Below are positions 51,946 through 60,878 of a stretch of DNA of 64,000 bases, in pieces. How positions within the stretch are numbered: the stretch's first letter is position 1; every line of letters starts with the position of its first letter. The position numbers were made by a program, and so were the translations under genes. The stretch covers positions 1 to 64,000 of the forward strand of contig NZ_JOIZ01000002.1 in the NCBI RefSeq assembly GCF_000721605.1, written 5' to 3'. The notes beneath the pieces are model-generated. The model saw nothing but the letters and a program-made list of their open reading frames with translations. It did no database searches and was not told where the DNA came from. The DNA is from Streptomyces sp. NRRL S-37 (GTDB taxonomy: Bacteria > Actinomycetota > Actinomycetes > Streptomycetales > Streptomycetaceae).

Positions 51946-52149
51946 TCAGGCGGGAACGATGTTCTCGGCCGTCGGGCCCTTCTGGCCCTGTGCGATGTCG
52001 AAGGACACCTTCTGGCCCTCGTGCAGCTCACGGAAACCCTGGGCGGCGATGTTCGAGTAGTGGGCGAAGACGTCGGGGCCGCCGCCGTCCTGCTCGATGA
52101 AGCCGAAGCCCTTTTCCGGGTTGAACCACTTCACGGTACCGGTAGCCAT
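51946..52149 (-). CDS. Cold-shock protein, CspA family
   Basis: A 67-residue single cold-shock domain beginning [20 protein letters not shown], with the RNP1 motif KGFGFI and RNP2-like VFAHYS. It binds single-stranded RNA and DNA as an RNA chaperone. The leader carries a strong hairpin at 52177-52199, and the ribosome-binding site CCGAAGGAGAAA lies close to the ATG. Confidence 0.97.
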   Translation of the reverse strand: MATGTVKWFNPEKGFGFIEQDGGGPDVFAHYSNIAAQGFRELHEGQKVSFDIAQGQKGPTAENIVPA

Positions 52150-52176
52150 GTCATTTCTCCTTCGGAGGCGGTATCG

Positions 52177-52199
52177 GGAATTCACCCTGTGTGAATTCC
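52177..52199 (-). promoter_or_regulatory. Leader hairpin or operator before csp
   Basis: Perfect 9-bp arms GGAATTCAC / GTGAATTCC around CCTGT, 28 bp upstream of the csp start. In the mRNA it would form an AU-containing hairpin just before the ribosome-binding site; as DNA it would suit a dimeric repressor. Confidence 0.55.
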
Positions 52200-53317
52200 G
52201 TGTCGCCGTGATGATCAACCCGTAGGAAATGAACCCGCTGGCAACCACACCTGCAACTGATACCGACACTAGCACGGTGCGATCGACCGCGCGTGATCGC
52301 AAATTCTGCCTCCGGTCGGTGACCTGGGAATACGTACCGCGTCCGGCGCCTATTCCCTCTGTCATGGACGCGAAAGTCACACCCTGGGTGCGTGGCGGCC
52401 GCGGTACGGCCCTCCTCGGAGGCGTGGATCGCGGCGGTTCCGAGACCTCCGGAGGCGCGTGACGCTCCGTCAGCCCCTGTTCTCGCGCAGTACTCCCCGT
52501 TCACGGGGAGGCGGAAACACATCCCCATACCGCTCCGGCCCCGGTTTCAGTCATGAATCCGTACGGCCGGCGGTGGTTCCGCCGATCACCCGGCACCGCG
52601 GACCGGCCCCTTCTCCACCGAATACCTTCCCGGCCGGTGAGCGGGGGTGAGTCCTGGGCCCATTCCTGGCCCCCGCGGATATCCCGAACGGTTCCGGATG
52701 TCCTGGCCGCCCGCGCTCGCTCCGGGTCCGGCGGCACGGATCGTGTCCGTGGTCCGGGAAGGCGGGACGGTGCCGTCCGGCACTCCCGCACGCACGGGGT
52801 GGTGCCGTCCGGCGCCGGACCGAACGGCCCCGGGCACGCCGTCCGGTCGCGATGCCCGCCGCGACCGGCCCGCGTCCTGGTCGGCCTGGCTTGAAATTCG
52901 ACCGAACCCATCTGCCCACTCGACGACTTCACGCCGACGTCGACTGCGCCTGACGACCTGTCACAGGTCTCGAAAGAGCAAAGAGGGTTCCCTTTCGGCC
53001 GAATCAAGTTGAATCATGAAGCTCCTCATGTGAGGAGAAGTTGTGAAGATCCTTGCGTGTGCCTGGCGTGCGACCCCCGCACCGCGGCCCACGGAGGACC
53101 CGGCATCACACCCCCTGAGGAACGTCAATACGCGCTCACCGGCGCCGAAGTGACGGTGTGGCGCCCCGCGCATCCGAAGGGGCGTCTCACATCATGTGAA
53201 GTTTCCACATCGGATGTGAAGGATTCGTGTCCGATGCCTTAGATTCCTTCCAGCCAAGTGCCGTTCCCGACGCACGTTGGCTCGTTCCGGTCGCTTACTG
53301 GGTGGGGGCCCTCTTTG
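52200..53317. other. Intergenic region upstream of polysaccharide locus
   Basis: About 1.1 kb without a convincing gene. Weak frames on both strands lack ribosome-binding sites and family signals. The right end holds a short hairpin (CTCCTCA-TG-TGAGGAG, 53023-53038) and a BldD-box-like dyad (53187-53199). Confidence 0.65.
53187..53221. promoter_or_regulatory. BldD-box-like dyad and ATGTGAAG repeats
   Basis: TCACATCATGTGA (53187-53199) fits the BldD consensus TNAC-N5-GTNA exactly. ATGTGAAG occurs twice, at 53194-53201 and 53214-53221 (20-bp period). The site is about 120 bp before the synthase start codon. BldD bound to cyclic di-GMP represses developmental genes in Streptomyces. Confidence 0.5.
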
Positions 53318-54688
53318 ATGTCGAGCTTCTTCGACGCGTTCTGGTCATGGCTGGTACAAGCCGTCGGTGAGACGTCCTGGCGGGACGTCATGCCGCTGGG
53401 CATAGCCGGCGTCTTCGTGTGGGGCCTGTGGCTGTACCGGGCGGTGCTGTCCCGGTTCGCCAAGCCCGTGGTGAACGACTACCGCACCACCACCTCGGTC
53501 GTGGTGCCCGCCTACCGGGAGGACCCGGACATCCTCCTGGACTGCCTGGAGACCTGGCTGGCGCAGAACCCCACGGAGGTGATCATCGTCCCGGACGTGG
53601 CGGACCACGAGGTCATCCGCCGGCTCTCGCTGGTGACCGACCCCCGGGTGCGGGTGCTGGCCTTCGAACACCGCGGCAAGCGCTCGGCGCTGGGCGTGGG
53701 CATCCGGGCGGCGAGCGGTGAAGTGGTCGTCCTGGTCGACTCCGACACCCGCTGGGAGGAGGGACTGCTCGACGCGGTGCAGATGCCCTTCGCCGACCCC
53801 ACGGTCGGCGGCGTCGGCACCCAGCAGAACGTCTACCAGCGCCGCTCCAGTGTCTGGCGGCGCATAGCCGACTGGCTGGTCAACCTCCGCTACTACGACT
53901 ACGTCCCGGCCATGGGCCGCGCCGGCGCCGTCGCCTGCCTCTCCGGCCGTACGGCGGCCTACCGGCGGGCGGCGATCACCCCCGTGCTGACCAACCTCGA
54001 GGACGAGTTCTTCCTCGGCCGCCGGTGCGTCGCCGGTGACGACGGCCGGCTGACCTGGCTGGTGCTGGCCTCCGGCTACAAGACGGTCCACCAGTCCTCC
54101 GCCCGCGCGCTGTCGATGTTCCCCTCCTCCTTCCGGGCCTTCGTCAAGCAGCGCGTGCGCTGGAGCCGCAACTCCTACCGCTGCTACCTGACCGCCCTGT
54201 ACAAGGGCTGGCTGTGGCGTGCGCCGCTGGTCACCAAGATCACCGTGCTGCAGATCCTGCTCACCCCCGTCACGATGGGCATGGCCCTCGGCTACCTCCT
54301 GCTCAGCCGCCTCGAACTGACGGGGCGGGGGATCGCGCTGGTGCTGATCTGGCTGCTCCTCGGGCGGGGCGTCCGGGGCTACTCGCACCTGCGCAGGCAC
54401 CCGCAGGAACTGCTCCTGCTGCCGCTGCTCGCGGTCGTGGTCGTCATGATCTCGCTCCCGATCAAGCTGTACGCCTTCCTCACCATGAACAAGCAGGGCT
54501 GGCTCACCCGCAACAGCGACACCATCGGCGGCGAGGGCCAGAACTCCGCGTCGCTCGGCGGCACGACGCCGGCCGCGACGCCGGCCGCGACGCCGGTCAC
54601 CGCCGCGGCCGCGGAGCCGGCCCTGGAGCCCGCCGCGGCCACCACGTCGGCCAAGGCCACGTCCGGTATGGGGGCTTTCCCGTCATGA
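53318..54688 (+). CDS. Processive family-2 glycosyltransferase (polysaccharide synthase)
   Basis: A 456-residue membrane synthase resembling hyaluronan/cellulose/alginate synthases. An N-terminal membrane segment (about 25-42) precedes the catalytic domain with VVVPAYRED (61-69), DSD (141-143), GDD (240-242) and the processivity motif QRVRW (278-282); three or four membrane segments follow (about 305-400). The C-terminal ~50 residues are Ala/Thr/Pro-rich with short DNA repeats. I take the ATG at 53318 (MSSFFDAFW); a 20-residue longer frame has no better site. Its stop overlaps the first beta-helix gene, so it leads an operon making and exporting a polymer. Confidence 0.9.
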   Translation: MSSFFDAFWSWLVQAVGETSWRDVMPLGIAGVFVWGLWLYRAVLSRFAKPVVNDYRTTTSVVVPAYREDPDILLDCLETWLAQNPTEVIIVPDVADHEVIRRLSLVTDPRVRVLAFEHRGKRSALGVGIRAASGEVVVLVDSDTRWEEGLLDAVQMPFADPTVGGVGTQQNVYQRRSSVWRRIADWLVNLRYYDYVPAMGRAGAVACLSGRTAAYRRAAITPVLTNLEDEFFLGRRCVAGDDGRLTWLVLASGYKTVHQSSARALSMFPSSFRAFVKQRVRWSRNSYRCYLTALYKGWLWRAPLVTKITVLQILLTPVTMGMALGYLLLSRLELTGRGIALVLIWLLLGRGVRGYSHLRRHPQELLLLPLLAVVVVMISLPIKLYAFLTMNKQGWLTRNSDTIGGEGQNSASLGGTTPAATPAATPVTAAAAEPALEPAAATTSAKATSGMGAFPS

Positions 54689-56589
54689 ACCACCTGAACC
54701 GCATGAACCACATGAACCGCCCCCGCCACCTCGGCCCGGCCGCCCTGCGCACCGCCGCCGTCGCCCTGCCCATGGCGGCCGTGCTCCTGCTCACCCCGGC
54801 CGCCCCCGCCTCGGCCGCCGGCGAGGACGACCCAGCCGGGACCCAGTTCACCGCCGAGGAGTCCGAGACCCAGGCGGCCCTGGTCACCGCCGAGGACCAC
54901 CGGCTCGACCAGGTCCGCGCGGTGTCCGCGGTCGCCCCGCTGAAGGACCAGCGGTACACGAAGCCGTACCGGACCGAGACCACCGGCGGCTACACCCTCG
55001 TCCTGACCCGGCGCAGCAAGCCGTACACCGTCGCCGACCTCCTGGAGCTCGCGCCGCAGACCTTCGTACGGAAATCCGACGGGTCGTACCTGCTGACGGA
55101 GAACATCTACCTGAACTCCGGGGCCAAGCTGCGGCTGGCCAACCCCGGCGGACTGAACCTGCACCTGGCCAGCAACCGCCAGGGCTTCGTCTCCATCGTC
55201 TCCTTCGGCGGCCGGATCACGATCGACGGCGCCGCGCAGGCCCACGTCAAGATCAGCAGCTGGGACCCCCAGAAGAACAAGCCGGACACCGACGTCCGGG
55301 ACGGGCGCGCGTACATCCGCGCCATCGGCGGCCAGTTCTCCATGAATTACGCCGACGTCTCCGACCTGGGCTTCTGGAGCGGCCGTACCGGCGGGCTCAG
55401 CCTCACCGGCACCGACCGGCCCAACACCGGCAGCCTGAGCGGCCCGGACGCCCTCACCGACGAGGACGACGGCCGGCTCAGCAGCAGCGGCGTACTGACC
55501 GGCCCGTCGGGTGAGCTGGCCACCCCGGACAGCCGCTTCAGCACGCCCCAGCTGTCCTACGTGTCCGCGGACATCAGCCACTCCACCGTCTCCGGCAACG
55601 TGTACGGGCTGTTCGCCTCCGGCGCCACCGGGGTCACCGTCGAGTCCACCACCATCGAGAAGAGCCGGCAGGACGGCCTCGTCCTGCACCGCTTCGTGGT
55701 CAACGCGATCGTGGAGAACACCACGGCGCGGGACAACGGCGGCGACGGCTTCGTGATGGCACGTGCCACCCAGCAGGTCCGGGTGACCGGTTCCAAGTCG
55801 CTGGGCAACGGCGGCAACGGCTTCACCGTCAGCGGCCAGCCGCTGGCCCACGGCCCCTCCGCCTCCGGCCAGTCCGTCAGCAGCTACGGCTCCAACTCCG
55901 TCTCCAGCAGCACCGCCGAGGACAACGGCCACTACGGCATCGAGGTCGTCGGCGGCACGGACGTCGGCGTGCAGGACAACACCGTGACCGGCGGCGACAT
56001 GGGCATCGTGGTCCGCAAGGAGGCCGACAAGGTCGCCGTCACCGGCAACCGGCTGATCGGCCAGTCCCGGCAGGGCATCTCGGTGCGCGACGGTGTGACG
56101 GGCGCCAAGGTCACCGGCAACATCGTCGAGAAGGCCGACACCGCCGTCTACGTCCGCGACTCGGTCGCCGAGGTGCGGGGCAACACCGTCGAGGAGGCCG
56201 GCAACCACGGCATCTCCCTGGTCGGCGACATCGACGACTCCACGATCTCGTACAACGTCATCGCCGGTGTCGGCCCCAGCGCCATCGACACCACCCGGGC
56301 CCACGGCGACCTCACCGTCAAGGAGAACCAGACCTTCGCCTGGTACGACACCAGCTCGTTCTGGGTGAAGTTCCGCCACTACGCCAGCCCGATGACCCTG
56401 CTGTGGACAGGCATCCTGCTGCTCATCCTGTTCGCCGCGGCCCTGGGCCGGCGCGGACGCCGCAAGCACGGCACGCTCGGCACCCACCCGTACCTGGACA
56501 AGGCGCCGCTGCCCAAAAACAATCTGCGCGAGATCGCCCCCGCGGAGGCGGAAGCGGAGAAGGAGCGGGTGCCGGTGATGGCCGAGTGA
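54685..56589 (+). CDS. Secreted parallel beta-helix protein with C-terminal anchor
   Basis: A 634-residue protein with a signal peptide (cleavage after ASA, near residue 46), a region unlike known domains (50-260), a right-handed parallel beta-helix (about 290-550, repeats such as TARDNGGDGFVMARATQQVR and NIVEKADTAVYVRDSVAEVR), and a C-terminal membrane segment (TLLWTGILLLILFAAALG) with a basic tail. This NosD/AlgG-like fold occurs in C5-epimerases and polysaccharide lyases. Coupled at both ends (ATGA, GTGA). In context it would modify or guide the polymer made by the GT2 synthase. Confidence 0.85.
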   Translation: MNHLNRMNHMNRPRHLGPAALRTAAVALPMAAVLLLTPAAPASAAGEDDPAGTQFTAEESETQAALVTAEDHRLDQVRAVSAVAPLKDQRYTKPYRTETTGGYTLVLTRRSKPYTVADLLELAPQTFVRKSDGSYLLTENIYLNSGAKLRLANPGGLNLHLASNRQGFVSIVSFGGRITIDGAAQAHVKISSWDPQKNKPDTDVRDGRAYIRAIGGQFSMNYADVSDLGFWSGRTGGLSLTGTDRPNTGSLSGPDALTDEDDGRLSSSGVLTGPSGELATPDSRFSTPQLSYVSADISHSTVSGNVYGLFASGATGVTVESTTIEKSRQDGLVLHRFVVNAIVENTTARDNGGDGFVMARATQQVRVTGSKSLGNGGNGFTVSGQPLAHGPSASGQSVSSYGSNSVSSSTAEDNGHYGIEVVGGTDVGVQDNTVTGGDMGIVVRKEADKVAVTGNRLIGQSRQGISVRDGVTGAKVTGNIVEKADTAVYVRDSVAEVRGNTVEEAGNHGISLVGDIDDSTISYNVIAGVGPSAIDTTRAHGDLTVKENQTFAWYDTSSFWVKFRHYASPMTLLWTGILLLILFAAALGRRGRRKHGTLGTHPYLDKAPLPKNNLREIAPAEAEAEKERVPVMAE

Positions 56590-57758
56590 ACGCGGGGAAC
56601 CGTGCGGTGTGGCTCGCGGGAGCGGCCCTCGCGGTCGCGGTCGTGGCCCTGATCGTGGCGCTGACCGCCGCCGCGGGCGGGGACTCCCCGCCCGCGGCGG
56701 CCGGCTCGGCGAGCAAGGCCCCGGCCTCGGCCCCGGCCGCCCGGAGCAGCGCCCCCGAGGAGCCGTCCGCGCTCGCCACGGGTCCGATCCCCACCGGGGA
56801 GGACCCGGCCGCCACGCCGCGGGCCACCGCCACCGGCTCGGCCGGGGTGTCCGCCGACGCGGTCACCTGCCCCGCGGCCACCGTCGAGGTCACCGACGCC
56901 GCGTCGCTGGAGGACGCCCTCGACGCCGCCGCGCCCGGTGACGTCATCCACCTCGCCGACGGCAGCTACGAGGACAGGTTCACCGCCAGGACCGCGGGCA
57001 CCGCCGACCGGCCGATCTGGGTCTGCGGCGGCCCCGGCGCGGTGATCGACGCCGGTGACATCGAGGGCGGCTACGCCTTCCACCTCGACGACGCCGACCA
57101 CTGGCGGCTGGTCGGCTTCACCGTGCGCAACGGCCAGAAGGGCGTGATGGCGGACCAGGTCGAGCACGCCGTCATCCAGGGCCTGACGGTGGAGCGGATC
57201 GGCGACGAGGCCATCCACCTGCGCGACTTCAGCTCGGACAACGTCGTACGCGACAACACCATCCGCGACACCGGGCTGCGCAAGCCGAAGTTCGGCGAAG
57301 GCGTGTACATCGGCACTGCCGAGTCCAACTGGTGCACGGTCACCCGCTGCAAGCCGGACAACAGCGACCGCAACGTCGTGAGCGGCAACCACATCAGCGC
57401 CGTCACGGCCGAGGCCGTCGACATCAAGGAGGGCACCACCGGCGGCGTCCTCACCCGCAACACCTTCGACGGCTCCGCCCTGTCCGGTTCGCACAACGAC
57501 TCGTGGGTCGACGTGAAGGGCAACGGCTGGACGGTCTCCTTCAACACCGGCCGCCACAGCACCGAGGACGGCTTCCAGACGCACGAGATCCTCGACGGCT
57601 GGGGCAAGGACAACACCTTCCGGGGCAACACCGCCCACGTGGACGGCTCCGGCTACGGGTTCCACTTCACGCCCGACGACAACGGCAACAAGCTGACCTG
57701 CGACAACAAGGCCACAGGCGCGGCCAAGGGCCTCGCCAACACGGACTGCGCCGGCTGA
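56586..57758 (+). CDS. Secreted parallel beta-helix (lyase/epimerase-like) protein
   Basis: A 390-residue protein with an N-terminal signal/anchor (VWLAGAALAVAVVALIVALT), an Ala/Pro/Ser linker, then a parallel beta-helix of the pectate-lyase/Pel9A type (SLEDALDAAAPGDVIHLADG, GVMADQVEHAVIQGLTVERI, GDEAIHLRDFSSDN). Two Cys (CTVTRC) may form a disulfide. GTG at 56586 overlaps the stop of the preceding gene. A uronate-polymer lyase or epimerase role is inferred from fold and neighbours. Confidence 0.85.
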   Translation: MNAGNRAVWLAGAALAVAVVALIVALTAAAGGDSPPAAAGSASKAPASAPAARSSAPEEPSALATGPIPTGEDPAATPRATATGSAGVSADAVTCPAATVEVTDAASLEDALDAAAPGDVIHLADGSYEDRFTARTAGTADRPIWVCGGPGAVIDAGDIEGGYAFHLDDADHWRLVGFTVRNGQKGVMADQVEHAVIQGLTVERIGDEAIHLRDFSSDNVVRDNTIRDTGLRKPKFGEGVYIGTAESNWCTVTRCKPDNSDRNVVSGNHISAVTAEAVDIKEGTTGGVLTRNTFDGSALSGSHNDSWVDVKGNGWTVSFNTGRHSTEDGFQTHEILDGWGKDNTFRGNTAHVDGSGYGFHFTPDDNGNKLTCDNKATGAAKGLANTDCAG

Positions 57759-57879
57759 CGCCCCTCCTCCCCTCCCCGCCCGTCACGCGGTGGGCCGCCG
57801 CACGGCGGGCCACCGCGGCGGCCCACCGCACCCGAAAACCCCGCTCCCGCCCAGAGCTCGGACACGCTTGGAGATGATC

Positions 57880-59250
57880 ATGGACGCCACCACCCTCCCG
57901 GAGGACACCGCGGGACCGAGAGCCGGCGAGGCCGCCCCCCGGCTCACCGTCATAGGCACCGGCTACCTCGGGGCCACCCACGCCGTCTGCATGGCTGCCC
58001 TCGGCTTCGACGTCCTGGGCGTGGACGTGGACCCGGTCAAGATCGAACGGCTCGGCAAGGGCGAGGTCCCCTTCTTCGAGCCCGGCCTGCCCGAGCTGCT
58101 GACCAAGGCCCTGGACTCGGGACGGCTGCGGTTCACCACCTCCTTCGAGGAGGCCGCGGACTTCGGTGACGTCCACTTCATCTGCGTGGGCACGCCCCAG
58201 CAGCAGGGCTCCGACGCCGCCGACCTGCGCTACGTCGACGCGGCGGTCACCGAACTCGCGGGGCACCTGCGCCGGCGCGCCCTGGTGGTCGGCAAGTCCA
58301 CCGTGCCGGTGGGCACCGCGGCCCGGCTGACCGAACTGGTCCGGAACCTGGCGCCGGCGGGCGACGAGGTGGAACTCGCCTGGAACCCGGAGTTCCTGCG
58401 CGAGGGCTACGCCGTGGACGACACCCTGCGCCCGGACCGGCTGGTCTTCGGCACCACCTCCGCCTGGGCCGAGGCGCGGCTGCGCGCCGCCTTCGCCCCG
58501 GTCATCGAGCGGGGCACCCCGGTGGTCGTCACCGACCTGCCCACGGCCGAACTGGTCAAGGTCGCCGCCAACTCCTTCCTGGCCACGAAGATCTCGTACA
58601 TCAACGCCATGGCCGAGGTCTGCGAGGCCACCGGCGCCGACGTCACCGGCCTCGCCGAGGCCCTGGCGTACGACGACCGGATCGGCGGGCGCTTCCTCAG
58701 GCCCGGTCTCGGCTTCGGCGGCGGCTGCCTGCCCAAGGACATCCGGGCCTTCGCACACCGCGCCGAGGAGCTGGGGGTCGGCCAGGCCGTCGGCTTCCTG
58801 CGCGAGGTGGACGACATCAACAAGCGCCGCCGCGCCCGTACCGTCGACCTCGTCCGCGAGCTCGCCGGCGGCGACCTCACCGGGGTCCGGGTGACCGCCC
58901 TCGGCGCCGCCTTCAAGCCCAACTCCGACGACATCCGCGACGCCCCGGCCCTCGACGTGGCGACCACCCTGCACCGGCTCGGCGCCCACGTCACCGTCGT
59001 CGACCCGGCCGCCACCGAGAACGCCCGGCGCAGCTACCCGCAGCTCGGCTACGGCACCGACGCGATCTCGGCCGCCGCCGGTGCCGACGTCGTCGTGCTG
59101 CTCACCGAGTGGAACGAGTTCCGCCAGATCGCCCCGGAGGCCATGGGCGCCGTCGTGCACCACCGCCGCATCGTCGACGGACGCCACGCCCTCGACCCCG
59201 CCCGGTGGCGCGCCGCCGGCTGGGAGTACCGCGCCCTCGGCCGCCCGTGA
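57880..59250 (+). CDS. UDP-glucose 6-dehydrogenase
   Basis: A 456-residue NAD-dependent enzyme that oxidises UDP-glucose to UDP-glucuronate, the donor for uronic-acid polymers. It has the NAD loop GTGYLGATHA (26-35), the middle-domain substrate segment NSFLATKISYINAMAEVC, catalytic Cys283 in GFGGGCLPKD, and the C-terminal FKPNSDDIRDAPAL. The ATG at 57880 is chosen because GGAG lies 7 bp before it; an ATG 6 bp upstream is too close. GDP-mannose or UDP-ManNAc dehydrogenase is less likely. It supplies the GT2 synthase of the same locus. Confidence 0.92.
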   Translation: MDATTLPEDTAGPRAGEAAPRLTVIGTGYLGATHAVCMAALGFDVLGVDVDPVKIERLGKGEVPFFEPGLPELLTKALDSGRLRFTTSFEEAADFGDVHFICVGTPQQQGSDAADLRYVDAAVTELAGHLRRRALVVGKSTVPVGTAARLTELVRNLAPAGDEVELAWNPEFLREGYAVDDTLRPDRLVFGTTSAWAEARLRAAFAPVIERGTPVVVTDLPTAELVKVAANSFLATKISYINAMAEVCEATGADVTGLAEALAYDDRIGGRFLRPGLGFGGGCLPKDIRAFAHRAEELGVGQAVGFLREVDDINKRRRARTVDLVRELAGGDLTGVRVTALGAAFKPNSDDIRDAPALDVATTLHRLGAHVTVVDPAATENARRSYPQLGYGTDAISAAAGADVVVLLTEWNEFRQIAPEAMGAVVHHRRIVDGRHALDPARWRAAGWEYRALGRP

Positions 59251-59280
59251 GCGTCTGAACGCACAGGGTCCCCGGGCACC

Positions 59281-59326
59281 GGGGCAGGAGGCCACGGGCC
59301 CACTCGCCCCCGGTGCCTCCTGCCCC
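59281..59326 (+). terminator. Possible terminator after UDP-glucose dehydrogenase
   Basis: 12-bp arms GGGGCAGGAGGC / GCCTCCTGCCCC with a 22-nt loop, 30 bp past the stop. Confidence 0.55.
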
Positions 59327-59496
59327 CGGAGCGGCGTCCGCGCGTGGGGCGGCAGGGGCGGTCCCGCGTGATCCATTCGCGTGGTCTTCGGTCCGCCGAC
59401 CAGGTGACCGGGGGCCGAACAGGCATGCGTCCGCGATTTCTGGACAGGCGGAACGAGTTACTCCCATGTAATCGGCAGCGGGGAGCGATCTCGTTC

Positions 59497-60702
59497 ATGG
59501 CGCAGGAAGCGGGCCCGGCGACAGCGGAAGAATCCGACACAGGAACGAAAGCGGCGACGCCGCGCGGACGCGCCAGAACCACCGTCACGGAAGGCCGGGG
59601 CTTCCCGTCCGCGGTGGCGCGCAGCGGGCGGGTGAACGGCCTGGACGGGCTGCGGACGGTGGCGGTCGCCCTGGTGCTCGTCTACCACGTGACCCCGGAC
59701 GCGCTGCCGGGCGGCTCGGTCGCCGTGGACCTCTTCTTCACCATCAGCGGCTTCGTCATCACCCGGCTGCTGCTCGCCGAGCACGCCCGCACCGGCGGCA
59801 TCGCCCTGCTCCCCTTCTACCGGCGGCGCTGGCTGCGGCTCGTCCCCGCCCTGCTGTTCCTGTGCGCGGTCTGCGCGATCCTGTCGGTGACCACCCCGCT
59901 GTGGGGTTTCGACAACTCCCTGCCGGCGGCCGGACTGTCGGCGCTGTTCCTGGTCAACGTCGTACGGGCCACGGAGTCCGGACCGTACGGCGACATGATG
60001 GGGCCGCTCGCGCACACCTGGTCGCTGGGGGTGGAGGAGCAGTTCTATCTGTTCTGGCCGCTCGTCCTGCTGGTGCTGCTGCGGTACGTCCGTGCCCGCA
60101 CGGTACTGCTCTGCACGGCGGCCCTGTGCGCGCTGCCCGTGCTGTGGCGCTTCGCCCTGTGGCACCCGGACGCCGTCCACCGCGTCTACAACGGCACCGA
60201 CACCCGCGCCGACCAGTTGCTGGCCGGCGCCCTCGTCGCCGTGGTCCTGGCGCGGCTGCGCGCCGACGATCCCCGGCTGGCGGTCCTGCGCACCTGGGCG
60301 GGCCGGCTGGTCTGGCCCGCGCTGGGCCTGCTGGCGCTGGCGGCCTGGCGGATGCCGGTGACCGCCGGCGCGGGCACCTGGACGGCCTGCTGGTACACCG
60401 TCGGGTTCCTGCTGGTGGCGGTCCTGTCCGCCGTCCTGGTCACGGCCCTCGAACTGCGCCCCGCCCAGGGACTCTCCCGGCTGCTCTCCCTCACACCGCT
60501 GACCTGGGTGGGCCGCAACCTGAGCTACGGCATCTACCTGTGGCACTACCCCGTCGTACGCCTGCTGGCCTCCCTCGGCATGACGGACGGACTCCTGCCG
60601 GCCACGGCCCTGCTGACCGTCCTGCTGGCCCTGCTGTCGTACTACGCCATCGAGGCACCGTCCCTGCGCCGGGCCCGCCGCCCCGCACCGGCCCGGATCT
60701 GA
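59497..60702 (+). CDS. Membrane acyltransferase (acyltransferase-3 family)
   Basis: A 401-residue integral membrane protein with about ten segments. The conserved start of the domain NGLDGLRTVAVALVLVYHVT contains the catalytic-type His, followed by VDLFFTISGFVIT and the Arg-rich FYRRRWLRLVPALL; HTWSLGVEEQFYLFWPLVLL is the second hallmark. Members O-acetylate exopolysaccharides, wall polymers or antibiotics. It may decorate the polymer of the preceding operon. The cytoplasmic N terminus is ~50 residues long. Start ATG 59497 with GGGAGCGA upstream. Confidence 0.9.
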   Translation: MAQEAGPATAEESDTGTKAATPRGRARTTVTEGRGFPSAVARSGRVNGLDGLRTVAVALVLVYHVTPDALPGGSVAVDLFFTISGFVITRLLLAEHARTGGIALLPFYRRRWLRLVPALLFLCAVCAILSVTTPLWGFDNSLPAAGLSALFLVNVVRATESGPYGDMMGPLAHTWSLGVEEQFYLFWPLVLLVLLRYVRARTVLLCTAALCALPVLWRFALWHPDAVHRVYNGTDTRADQLLAGALVAVVLARLRADDPRLAVLRTWAGRLVWPALGLLALAAWRMPVTAGAGTWTACWYTVGFLLVAVLSAVLVTALELRPAQGLSRLLSLTPLTWVGRNLSYGIYLWHYPVVRLLASLGMTDGLLPATALLTVLLALLSYYAIEAPSLRRARRPAPARI

Positions 60703-60878
60703 CCGCCTGCCGCCGTCCCCGGCCGGGACCACGGCCATGGCCCGGCCCGCGCTACCGGTCCGCTCACCGGACCGCCTCCGACGTACCCGCTGTTCGCCCG
60801 TTGTTCACCGGGGCATCGGCCCGCGCTGGCCCCCGGCTGCGACGATCCGGCTCCGCAGTGGATCACACCGGAGGAACG

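Noticed and set aside
53009..53242. 77-codon frame upstream of the polysaccharide synthase
   Set aside because: TTG start, no ribosome-binding site, runs through the regulatory dyads, and composition is not protein-like in its second half.
59862..60878. Extension of the phytase-like frame upstream through the acyltransferase gene
   Set aside because: It is a shadow of the acyltransferase gene. The signal peptide and the GGAGGAAC site fix the start at 60879.
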